Assembly: GCA_027016915.1 (NCBI GenBank)
Contig: JALURJ010000208.1
Location: forward strand, 1 to 10,478
Direction: 5' to 3'
DNA from: Desulfurococcales archaeon
Lineage (GTDB): Archaea; Thermoproteota; Thermoprotei_A; Sulfolobales; WAQK01
DNA: 10,478 nt
In this document: positions 1 through 6,486 of the stretch, one piece after another
Layout of the letters: the number at the start of each line of letters is the position of its first letter
Position numbering within the stretch: the first letter of the stretch is position 1
The notes under the pieces: generated by a model
What the model was told of the DNA's origin: nothing
Database searches by the model: none
Seen by the model: the letters and a program-made list of their open reading frames with translations, nothing else
Translations under genes and position numbers: made by a program

Positions 1-855
1 CTTCTTCTCGTCCAGCCCCCACTCGATGACGGGCAGACACATTTTGCCTGGCGGGTATCCCAGCAGGACCAGCGTGCCGCCTTTCCTTAGCGCGTAGAAT
101 GCCTGCTCGTACGTCTTCACATCCGTAGGGACCAGTTGAAGTATTATGTCGGCACCTCCCGTCAGCTTCTTTATGCTCTCCACTGGATCCTCCTTCCTTG
201 CATTCACCACGTAGTCCGCACCAACCTCCTTGGCTTTCTCCAGTTTGAACTCAGACCTCCCCACGCCGATCACGGTGCAGCCCTTGGCCTTAGCCACCTG
301 TATAGCATTAAAACCAAGAGCACCTATACCCCAGACTACGACCACGTCTCCCTCCTTAGCGCCCGCCACCCTCAGGGCCTTGAAGGGGGTCGCTATGGCA
401 TCGGTGGCTGCCGGTGCATACTCCCACGGCACGTTGGGCGGGATCTTGATGACGTGGCTTGCCTTGGCCAATACGTACTCGGCATAGCCCCCGTAGACGT
501 GTCTACCCGTCTCTACGAGGTTCTCACACAGCTGCTCGTCGCCCCGTATACAGTAGCGGCATTTCCCGCAGGTGTACCATAGCCATGAGAGCACCACCCT
601 GTCGCCCGGCTTCAGGTCCTTAACCCCTTGGCCCACCAGGTACACTTCGCCAGCTATCTCGTGCCCCAGAATGGTCGGCATGAGGGGTGGTGGCGGGAAC
701 TCGCCGTCGATCGTGGCTAGGTCGGTGTGGCACAGCCCCACGGCCTTAACCTTGAGCAACACCTCGTCGTACTGGGGGTCCGGGAACTCTACCTCCTCTA
801 TGGATAGCGGCTTTTTGGGCTCCCTAAAAATAGCTCCTCTACCCTTAACTGGCAA
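1..855 (-). CDS. zinc-dependent alcohol dehydrogenase (MDR family), 3' end outside window
   Basis: Medium-chain zinc dehydrogenase oxidising an alcohol, polyol or sugar with NAD(P); 285 residues are visible of a usual 340-350. Seen: a GroES-like N-terminal domain with catalytic-zinc residues C42-H43 and the GHE motif at 64-66; four structural-zinc cysteines C96, C99, C102 and C110; then a Rossmann domain with GIGALG at 176-181. The second strand ends in GRS (199-201) rather than an acidic residue, which may favour NADP (inference). The start is TTG at 855: an in-frame TGA lies three codons upstream, and a GGTGAG ribosome site (861-866) sits 5 nt ahead. An ATG at 868 is out of frame and stops after seven codons. 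It diverges from the amidohydrolase gene. Sugar dehydrogenase is a reasonable guess from context, but the substrate cannot be read from the sequence. Confidence 0.93.
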   Translation of the reverse strand, partial: MPVKGRGAIFREPKKPLSIEEVEFPDPQYDEVLLKVKAVGLCHTDLATIDGEFPPPPLMPTILGHEIAGEVYLVGQGVKDLKPGDRVVLSWLWYTCGKCRYCIRGDEQLCENLVETGRHVYGGYAEYVLAKASHVIKIPPNVPWEYAPAATDAIATPFKALRVAGAKEGDVVVVWGIGALGFNAIQVAKAKGCTVIGVGRSEFKLEKAKEVGADYVVNARKEDPVESIKKLTGGADIILQLVPTDVKTYEQAFYALRKGGTLVLLGYPPGKMCLPVIEWGLDEKK

Positions 856-895
856 GAGGTCTCACCATACTTACTATTTTTCGATGGGAATATAA

Positions 896-937
896 GCTTT
901 ATATAGAACTATTTTTAGATAACACTTAATTATAATA
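896..937. promoter_or_regulatory. divergent promoter region with TATA-like boxes
   Basis: The 112-bp gap between the two divergent TTG-started genes is strongly A/T-rich. Read on the minus strand, CTATATAAAGC (896-906) is a good archaeal TATA box; a start about 25 nt downstream would leave a short leader just before the GGTGAG site of the dehydrogenase. On the plus strand, TTAATTATAATA (926-937) or the upstream TATTTTTAG could serve the amidohydrolase. No AACATGTT motif occurs here, so these two genes may not share the importer's control. Confidence 0.5.
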
Positions 938-967
938 CTGACTACTTTATTTACTGGTGACAGCACC

Positions 968-1702
968 TTGAAAGTTATAGATTCTCACATGCACCTCGGG
1001 GAATGCAGGATCTTCGGTCTTAACGTGACCGAGGAGCAGCTTCTCAAGTACTTCGACAAGTACAACATAACCGCCGCTATAGTGCAGCCCTTCCCAGGAG
1101 CCCCGGACCCTGTTGAGACTCACAACCGCATATTCGAGCTGTCCAAAAGGCTCAAGGGCAAGGTCTACGGCATGGCAAGCATAAACCCGCACCTAGGCGA
1201 GGAGGTTGTGACAAGGGAGCTGGACAGGGTTCTAGGCGAGCTAGGATTCGTGGCGATAAAGCTGCACACACTGGGGCACGCCATACCTCCAGCCAACCCC
1301 AGGGCAACTGTTCTCTTCGAGAAGGCGGCTAAATACAGGGTCCCAGTAATGGTCCACACAGGGCCCGGCCCATTCTCCGACCCTGTAAACGTTGCACCCC
1401 GCGCCGAGGAGTACACCGATGTTAAGATAATTCTGGCACACGCAGGCTTCGGCGTTTATACGCCGGCGGCCATGTGGCTTGCCAAGAAGTACGACAACGT
1501 ATACCTGGAGCCTTCCTGGGTCCCTGTATACGACCTGGCAATGCTGGTCGCCGAGACGCCCGATAAGCTGTTGTTCGGCACCGATCTCCTGGAGAACACC
1601 CCGGTGGAGTTCGCCAAGATCGAGTCGCTGCAGCTGCCCGACGATGTTAGGGAACAGGTACTGTATAAGAACGCTAAAGAAGTGTTTAACCTTAAACTAT
1701 AG
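968..1702 (+). CDS. Amidohydro_2-type metal-dependent hydrolase or lactonase
   Basis: TIM-barrel amidohydrolase of the type of Pfam Amidohydro_2, a family of lactonases (such as L-fucono- and rhamnono-lactonase, LigI) and decarboxylases. Seen: the N-terminal strand motif IDSHMHLG with metal ligands H7 and H9; KLH at 98-100; VHTG with H130; AHAG with H158; and GTD with D206 at the last barrel strand. These are the expected metal and catalytic positions, so the enzyme is probably active. At 244 residues it is a compact member of the family. The start is TTG at 968, with GGTGA (956-960) 7 nt ahead; no better start lies nearby. Context of a dehydrogenase, an importer and an FAH-family enzyme makes a sugar-lactonase role attractive, but this is inference; a decarboxylase or other hydrolase is possible. 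Confidence 0.88.
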   Translation: MKVIDSHMHLGECRIFGLNVTEEQLLKYFDKYNITAAIVQPFPGAPDPVETHNRIFELSKRLKGKVYGMASINPHLGEEVVTRELDRVLGELGFVAIKLHTLGHAIPPANPRATVLFEKAAKYRVPVMVHTGPGPFSDPVNVAPRAEEYTDVKIILAHAGFGVYTPAAMWLAKKYDNVYLEPSWVPVYDLAMLVAETPDKLLFGTDLLENTPVEFAKIESLQLPDDVREQVLYKNAKEVFNLKL

Positions 1703-1718
1703 GCTTAAAATAAGCCTA
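1700..1718 (+). repeat. 8-bp inverted repeat at the amidohydrolase stop codon
   Basis: TAGGCTTA and TAAGCCTA form a perfect 8-bp stem with a 3-nt AAA loop, and the stop codon TAG itself is the first arm's start. A thymine run does not follow on the plus strand, so this is not a classical terminator. It could stabilise the transcript end or be a protein-binding site upstream of the binding-protein promoter. Confidence 0.45.
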
Positions 1719-1743
1719 AATACACCTCTATTTATTAAACATG

Positions 1744-1759
1744 ATAAAACATGTTTTAT
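1744..1759. promoter_or_regulatory. 16-bp perfect palindrome, ARA-box-like operator
   Basis: ATAAAACATGTTTTAT is a perfect palindrome ending 4 bp before the TATA box of the binding-protein gene. Its core AACATGTT is identical to the core of the ARA box (recalled consensus AACATGTTAAA) found upstream of pentose-induced promoters in Sulfolobus, where it lies just upstream of the TATA element as here. A related half-copy, AAACATGAT (1737-1745), lies exactly 10 bp earlier. This position suits an activator site. Function is inferred from motif and position. Confidence 0.6.
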
Positions 1760-1763
1760 ATCG

Positions 1764-1773
1764 TTTATAAATA
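1764..1773 (+). promoter_or_regulatory. TATA box of the binding-protein gene
   Basis: TTTATAAATA is a strong archaeal TATA box. A start about 25 nt downstream (near 1795) gives a short leader beginning at the strong GGAGGGG ribosome site (1797-1803), which is 6 nt from the GTG start. The combination suggests high expression, as usual for binding proteins. Confidence 0.65.
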
Positions 1774-1809
1774 AAGTCCCCTGCACGATATATAAAGGAG
1801 GGGATTCTA

Positions 1810-3468
1810 GTGGGTAATGTGAATAAGTCTCGGCGACAGTTCCTGATAACGCTGGGATCCTCCGTCATCGCCCTGGGTGTAGGATACTTTCTCGGCTCAG
1901 TAACGCGGCCCGCAAAGGAGATTATATCGACAACAACCAAGACCTTGACAAAAACAGTCACCACAACCGTCACAGCCACAGGCACACCCACCACGACAAC
2001 GACAACGCCAGTGGCACCTGGCCTTAGCGCTGTGGCTCAGCGAGCGGTTGCCGGAGTCAAGGAGCTTATGGATAAAGGCGTCATAAGCCCCGGAACAACC
2101 CTCAGGATACTCCACGTCGCTGGCTCCAGAGCCAACCTGGAGAAGGCCATAGAACTCTGGAAACAGTATGTGCCCGAGGTGAACGTGGAGCTCATAACCC
2201 TGGGTCAGGAGCCAGACGTTTATAACAAGGCCATGCAGGAGGCTGTAACCAAGACCGGCAGCTTCGACGTGGTAACCATCTTCAGCACATGGCTTGGCGA
2301 CGTAGTGGAGGCAGGGCTGGCCAAGCCGCTCGACGCCTACTACTCCAAGTACGACCCAGGCTATACGGGGCCCTGCGCCCCTATAGAGCCTCTGGGATCC
2401 TATACCACAACCTATAAGGGTAAGAGGTACGCATTAAACCTGGACTCCGACGTCTTCACCCTCTCCTACAGGAAGGACCTGCTGACCAACCCAGAGTACC
2501 AGAACGAGTTCCAGGCCCAGTATGGTAAACAACTGAAGGTCCCTGACACCTGGGAGGAGCTTATAGACATGGCCGAGTTCTTCACCAACCTCAACCTCAC
2601 AGCGCCGAGCGGGGGCAAGGTCTGGGGAGCCTACTTCTATGCCGAGCCTAGGTTCGCCGCCTACATAACGTGGCTTAACATATTCGTCGAGGCTGGAGGC
2701 ATACTCTTCGATCTGAAGACCATGGACCCGAAGATAGACAGTCCCGAGGGACGCTACGCCTTCGACATAATGCTGAAGCTCAAGCCATACATGCCGCCCG
2801 AGGCAGTCACCGCTTCGTGGGCAGATCTCTACGACAAGTTTGTTAAGGGCGAAACAGTGTTCACCGCTGCCTGGCCATCCCTAACCAAGGAGGCGCATAG
2901 GCCCACGTCGGCGGTTAAGGATGTTGCAGGCTCCGCACTAATGCCCGGCGTAGAGGTCGAAGTTGGAGGTACCAAGAAGCTGATCAGGGCGGCGCCTAAC
3001 CCGGTGAACTGGGTTGGAGTGGTGTCAAACTACAGCAAGTACCCTGAGCTAGGATACCTGTTCCTCCAGTTCGCCACGGCACCAGACATAGGGCTTGAAA
3101 TGATCCTGACCGGAGTGATCCTGGACCCCTTCAGGAAGTGCTGGTTCACCGAGCCGAAGTATAGGAGCAAGCTCGTACAGGGCTACGGTGAGGAGTTCGT
3201 CGAGGTCTACATGCAGAGCCTCGGCATCTCGTTCCCGGACCTGCTGATAAGAGGCGGGCCAGAGTACCTGGCCAAGCTCACAACCAACGTCAATGCCGTG
3301 ATGGCAGGCACGAAGGACCCTGAAACGGCGCTGAGCGACACTGCTTCTGACTGGGACTCCATCACCAGCAAGTACGGTGTGGACGAGCAGCTCGCCGCGT
3401 GGCAGGGCCTTGCCGAGCTGTTCCCAGACGACGTTAAGAGCGTGTGGAAGGCCAGAGGGTACATGTAA
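1810..3468 (+). CDS. Tat-exported, membrane-anchored ABC solute-binding protein (CUT1 sugar type)
   Basis: Extracellular binding protein that captures a solute and delivers it to the two permeases encoded downstream. Seen in 552 residues: a twin-arginine signal SRRQFLI (7-13), followed by one hydrophobic segment to about residue 31; a stalk rich in threonine from about 40 to 66; then a family 1 type binding domain, with features such as DSDVFTLSYRKDLL and a conserved W-rich C-terminal half. No lipobox cysteine is present, so the protein is probably held by the uncleaved N-terminal helix, with the stalk as a likely glycosylated spacer (inference from known crenarchaeal binding proteins). The GTG start is fixed by GGAGGGG 6 nt upstream. 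A 129-bp gap with a T-run and a second promoter separates it from the permeases. The family suggests sugars, polyols or oligosaccharides. Confidence 0.93.
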   Translation: MGNVNKSRRQFLITLGSSVIALGVGYFLGSVTRPAKEIISTTTKTLTKTVTTTVTATGTPTTTTTTPVAPGLSAVAQRAVAGVKELMDKGVISPGTTLRILHVAGSRANLEKAIELWKQYVPEVNVELITLGQEPDVYNKAMQEAVTKTGSFDVVTIFSTWLGDVVEAGLAKPLDAYYSKYDPGYTGPCAPIEPLGSYTTTYKGKRYALNLDSDVFTLSYRKDLLTNPEYQNEFQAQYGKQLKVPDTWEELIDMAEFFTNLNLTAPSGGKVWGAYFYAEPRFAAYITWLNIFVEAGGILFDLKTMDPKIDSPEGRYAFDIMLKLKPYMPPEAVTASWADLYDKFVKGETVFTAAWPSLTKEAHRPTSAVKDVAGSALMPGVEVEVGGTKKLIRAAPNPVNWVGVVSNYSKYPELGYLFLQFATAPDIGLEMILTGVILDPFRKCWFTEPKYRSKLVQGYGEEFVEVYMQSLGISFPDLLIRGGPEYLAKLTTNVNAVMAGTKDPETALSDTASDWDSITSKYGVDEQLAAWQGLAELFPDDVKSVWKARGYM

Positions 3469-3476
3469 ACAATAAT

Positions 3477-3484
3477 TCTTTTTT
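3477..3484 (+). terminator. T-rich stretch after the binding-protein gene
   Basis: TTCTTTTTT begins eight bases after the TAA stop. Archaeal transcription commonly ends at thymine runs without a hairpin. A partial stop here would explain more binding protein than permease mRNA. Confidence 0.4.
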
Positions 3485-3489
3485 ATAAC

Positions 3490-3499
3490 AAATATAAAT
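3490..3499 (+). promoter_or_regulatory. candidate TATA box of the permease-ATPase operon
   Basis: AAATATAAAT is the best TATA-like element in the 129-bp gap, giving an expected start near 3523. With this box the AACATGTT motif at 3509-3519 would lie between TATA and start, a repressor-like position. A weaker element around TACTAAAGTA (3527-3536) would put the motif upstream, as in the other promoters. The choice cannot be made from sequence. Confidence 0.4.
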
Positions 3500-3508
3500 C
3501 AAGGATAG

Positions 3509-3519
3509 AACATGTTTTA
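3509..3519 (+). promoter_or_regulatory. second ARA-box-like motif
   Basis: AACATGTTTTA is identical over 11 bp to the right part of the palindrome before the binding-protein gene (1748-1758). The same motif in both importer promoters supports shared control by one regulator, which is not encoded in this window. Confidence 0.55.
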
Positions 3520-3597
3520 AGTATGGTACTAAAGTATTCGGTTAACGTTAAAGAGAGTGGGAGATAGTTAGCCATTGGTAAATGATGGTGTAGGAGC

Positions 3598-4491
3598 ATG
3601 GTGAACCGTCCAGCACCACGCTCAATAAAGCTTCTAGCAAACATCCCTCTAAACTTACTGTTATTCTCCGTCCTGATAGTGCCGTTCGTGCTGATGATCT
3701 ACCTGGCATTCCTAGAGTGGAACCCCGCCAGCGGGTATGACTGGTGGAAGGCGCCAATAACGGGTCTAACCAACTTCAAGAAGGCCCTGGAGGATGCACG
3801 TTTCCTATACTCCTTCAGGCTTACCATGATCTACGTTGTAGTGACGGTGGCGGTGGAGTTCCTCTTGGGCCTGGCGTTGGCATACCTGTTGCTGGAGGAT
3901 TTCCCCGGCAAGAAGCTGGTGATAGCCGCCGTGATCTACCCGCTAATGCTCCCGCCCGTGGTCGTTGCCACCATCTTCTACCTCATGTTCCAGGACTACG
4001 GGCCCATTAACAACATTTTCCTTAGAAGCATCATGGGTGCAAGCGCCCTCAACCTACACTGGTTCCTTAGGCCCGACACAGCCTTCATAACCCTGCTCAT
4101 AGCCGACATATGGCAGTGGACCCCCTTCATCTTCCTCATAATGTACTCGGCGCTGTCGGCTGTACCAAAAAGGCTGGTGGAGGCCGCGCAGGTGCTCGGC
4201 GCGGGTAGTTCCACCATATTCTGGAGGATAAGGCTCCCCTTGATAAAGCCGCTGATAATAATTGCAGTGGTGCTAAGAGCCCTCGAGGCCTTCAAGGTCT
4301 TCGACTACGTGTACATAATGACGGGCGGCGGGCCGGGGACAAGCACGGAGACCGTGTCCCTGTACATCTACAGGGTTGCCATAGAGTACCACGACATCTC
4401 CTACGCTGCAGCAATGTCCCTGATAGTCCTCGCCGTGATAATGGTGGTGATCAGGGCATTCATATGGTACGCGTTTGAGAGAGGTGAGTAG
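3598..4491 (+). CDS. ABC transporter permease, MalF/UgpA-like
   Basis: First of two inner subunits forming the membrane channel of a CUT1 importer. The 297 residues show about six membrane segments (roughly 18-38, 76-99, 108-130, 163-185, 216-236 and 268-290). The cytoplasmic EAA loop that docks onto the ATPase starts at E195-A196-A197 with G201 and ends in RLP (212-214), a full match to the family motif. The MTGGGPG stretch (241-247) is typical of MalF-like partners. The ATG start follows a GGTG site (3587-3590) by 7 nt, and an in-frame TGA lies 13 nt upstream. Its stop is 2 nt from the next permease, so both are translated from one message. The short N-terminus, without MalF's extra helices, is usual for archaeal sugar permeases. 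Confidence 0.95.
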   Translation: MVNRPAPRSIKLLANIPLNLLLFSVLIVPFVLMIYLAFLEWNPASGYDWWKAPITGLTNFKKALEDARFLYSFRLTMIYVVVTVAVEFLLGLALAYLLLEDFPGKKLVIAAVIYPLMLPPVVVATIFYLMFQDYGPINNIFLRSIMGASALNLHWFLRPDTAFITLLIADIWQWTPFIFLIMYSALSAVPKRLVEAAQVLGAGSSTIFWRIRLPLIKPLIIIAVVLRALEAFKVFDYVYIMTGGGPGTSTETVSLYIYRVAIEYHDISYAAAMSLIVLAVIMVVIRAFIWYAFERGE

Positions 4492-4493
4492 CC

Positions 4494-5351
4494 GTGAGGA
4501 CCAGGCAGCTCCTACTCAGGTCCCTCCGCTACATACTCATCGGGGTATTCGTACTGTGGATCCTGGTGCCGGTCGCATGGGTGGTCACCCTGGCGTTCAA
4601 ATCCTATGCTGAGTGGAGGGTCTCCTACTTCATACCCAAAAAGCCGACACTCGACAACTTCATCGTGCTGTTCAAACCAGAGGTCTTCACAGGCGTCATG
4701 GGAGCAACGGCAATCGTTGAGCCCGTCACAAAGCCTCTCATCAACAGCATATTGATATCCGCCTTCTCCACCATCTTGGCAGTCATCATAGGGTTCTTCA
4801 CGGCGTATGGTGCGAGCAGATACAACACGCCGGGGCCTTTCGGCATATTCTTCACCCTGTTGACCCGTATGCTCCCTCCAGCAACCTTCGTGACACCAAT
4901 AATGGTCTACTACTCCAGCCTCAACCTCCTCGACCAGCATTTCGGCCTCATAGTGCTCTACTCCTCCGTAACCGTTACCTATGGCATCTGGATCCTGAAG
5001 GGCTTCATAGACGCCATCCCAGTGGAGTGGGAGGAGGCAGCCATGCTGGAGGGCGCTTCGCCCACAAGGGTCCTCTTCAAGGTAGTCCTACCCCTGGCAC
5101 GGCCGGGCCTCGTCGTCTCAGCACTCTTCATATTCCTGCTAAACTGGACTGAGCTGCTGTTCGCCCTGGTGCTTACAAACATCAACGCTGTGACCCTGCC
5201 GGTCCACATCAGCAAGTATGTCGGCGCAGTAGGCCAGCTCTACGGCCCCCAAGCGGCCCTGGCCCTAGTGGGCTCAATAATACCTGTCGTGATCGGGTAC
5301 TTGATCCAGAAACACCTCGTAACAGGGTTCACCTTCGGCATGGTGAGGTAA
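4494..5351 (+). CDS. ABC transporter permease, MalG-like
   Basis: Second channel subunit of the importer, 285 residues with about six membrane segments (near 13-35, 83-107, 117-140, 149-169, 206-228 and 255-272). The EAA loop begins at E181-A182-A183 with G187 and ends with VLP at 198-200, as expected for contact with an ATPase. The segment around 79-110 (TKPLINSILISA onward, ending ASRY) is characteristic of MalG-type proteins. GTG is the start: GAGGTGA within the end of the upstream gene (4481-4487) stands 6 nt before it. The gene ends TAA directly against the ATG of the first ATPase, indicating translational coupling. The two permeases are diverged from each other, so the channel is a heterodimer. 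Confidence 0.95.
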   Translation: MRTRQLLLRSLRYILIGVFVLWILVPVAWVVTLAFKSYAEWRVSYFIPKKPTLDNFIVLFKPEVFTGVMGATAIVEPVTKPLINSILISAFSTILAVIIGFFTAYGASRYNTPGPFGIFFTLLTRMLPPATFVTPIMVYYSSLNLLDQHFGLIVLYSSVTVTYGIWILKGFIDAIPVEWEEAAMLEGASPTRVLFKVVLPLARPGLVVSALFIFLLNWTELLFALVLTNINAVTLPVHISKYVGAVGQLYGPQAALALVGSIIPVVIGYLIQKHLVTGFTFGMVR

Positions 5352-6482
5352 ATGAAGAGCGTCAAGCTCGAGGTAGAAGGTATAACCAAGAGGTTCGGGG
5401 ACCTCGTAGCAGTGGACAATGTGTCCTTCAAGGTGTATGAGGGCGAGGTGTTCACACTCCTAGGGCCCAGCGGCTGCGGCAAGACGACTACACTAAGGAT
5501 AATCTCGGGGCTGGAAACACCGGACAGCGGGCGGGTCTACATCGGGGGCCGAGACGTGACGGAACTACCTCCCCAGGAGCGCGACGTCTGCCTCGTTTTC
5601 CAGGAGTACGCGGTGTTCCCACACATGAGCGTTTTCGACAACATAGCGTTCGGCTTAAAAGTTAGGAAGGTCCCGCGGGAAGAGCTGACAGCCAAAACCA
5701 TGGAGGTCGCTGAAAAGCTGGGGCTAAGCGAACTCCTCGGCAAGAAGGCGGGCGGGCTAGGCTTGAGCGAGAAGCAGCGCATAGCATTGGCACGCTGCCT
5801 GGCTGTGGAGCCCGAAATACTACTTCTCGACGAGCCCCTAACTCTGGCAGACGCCAAGATAAGGGAGAGCATGAGGAGAGAGCTTAGAAGACTCCAGAGG
5901 GAGCTGGGAATAACAATGATCTACGTGACCCACGACCAGCTCGAGGCTATAATGCTGTCCGACAGGATCGCCATAATGAATAGGGGGAAGCTGCTCCAGG
6001 TGGGCTCGCCCAGGGAGATATACGAGAAGCCGGAGACCCTATTCGTAGCATACTTCATTGGAAGCCCCACCATAAACCTGGTTGAGGGCAGGCTCACCAA
6101 GGTCGGGGAGAAATACCTGCTCACAAGGGACGATATAACCATAGACGTGTCCGGGCTGGCCCAGAAATTCGCAGGCCTCCCAGAGCTCCTCGACAGGGAG
6201 ATAGTTCTAGGCATAAGGCCGGAGGACCTCTACATAGCCGGCTCCGGAAGCGGGATTTTCGAGGGAGTGGTGGAAATAATAGAGACAGCTGGGGATCAGC
6301 TAGTGGCACACGTCAAGATCGCTAAGGAGACCATGCTTAGACTCCTCATCCCCCTGGACACGGAAATACGGGTGGGTGAGAAGGTCGTGGTTTCGGCCGA
6401 CGCGGAAAAGATACATGTTTTCGACAAGTCCACTGAAAAACGAATAAATCTGGAGGAGCTTCACCAGAGAAGGATGGTGTAG
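5352..6482 (+). CDS. ABC transporter ATPase 1 (MalK/UgpC-like) with degenerate signature motif
   Basis: ATP-hydrolysing subunit driving uptake through the two permeases. In 376 residues: Walker A GPSGCGKTT (38-46), Q-loop Q84, Walker B LLLDE (157-161) and switch H194 are intact; a C-terminal regulatory/TOBE part follows from about 240. The signature is abnormal: where LSGGQ is expected, just before QRIALAR, the sequence reads LGLSE (136-140). The D-loop reads TLAD (164-167) instead of the usual S-x-L-D, keeping only the aspartate. The other two frames do not restore LSGG, so a simple frameshift is not the cause. ATG immediately follows the permease stop, with GGTGAGG just ahead. This protein can supply a good Walker site but a poor signature, opposite to its neighbour; the two likely form a heterodimer (inference). 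Confidence 0.93.
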   Translation: MKSVKLEVEGITKRFGDLVAVDNVSFKVYEGEVFTLLGPSGCGKTTTLRIISGLETPDSGRVYIGGRDVTELPPQERDVCLVFQEYAVFPHMSVFDNIAFGLKVRKVPREELTAKTMEVAEKLGLSELLGKKAGGLGLSEKQRIALARCLAVEPEILLLDEPLTLADAKIRESMRRELRRLQRELGITMIYVTHDQLEAIMLSDRIAIMNRGKLLQVGSPREIYEKPETLFVAYFIGSPTINLVEGRLTKVGEKYLLTRDDITIDVSGLAQKFAGLPELLDREIVLGIRPEDLYIAGSGSGIFEGVVEIIETAGDQLVAHVKIAKETMLRLLIPLDTEIRVGEKVVVSADAEKIHVFDKSTEKRINLEELHQRRMV

Positions 6483-6486
6483 ACAG

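Noticed and set aside
136..582. 148-codon open frame on the plus strand
   Set aside because: It is antisense to the zinc dehydrogenase, whose zinc and nucleotide motifs are clear on the minus strand; the product resembles no protein.
5745..5800. Frameshift as the cause of the odd ATPase 1 signature
   Set aside because: The other frames give a stop or unrelated residues here and the flanking reading frame is intact, so local substitution is the better reading.
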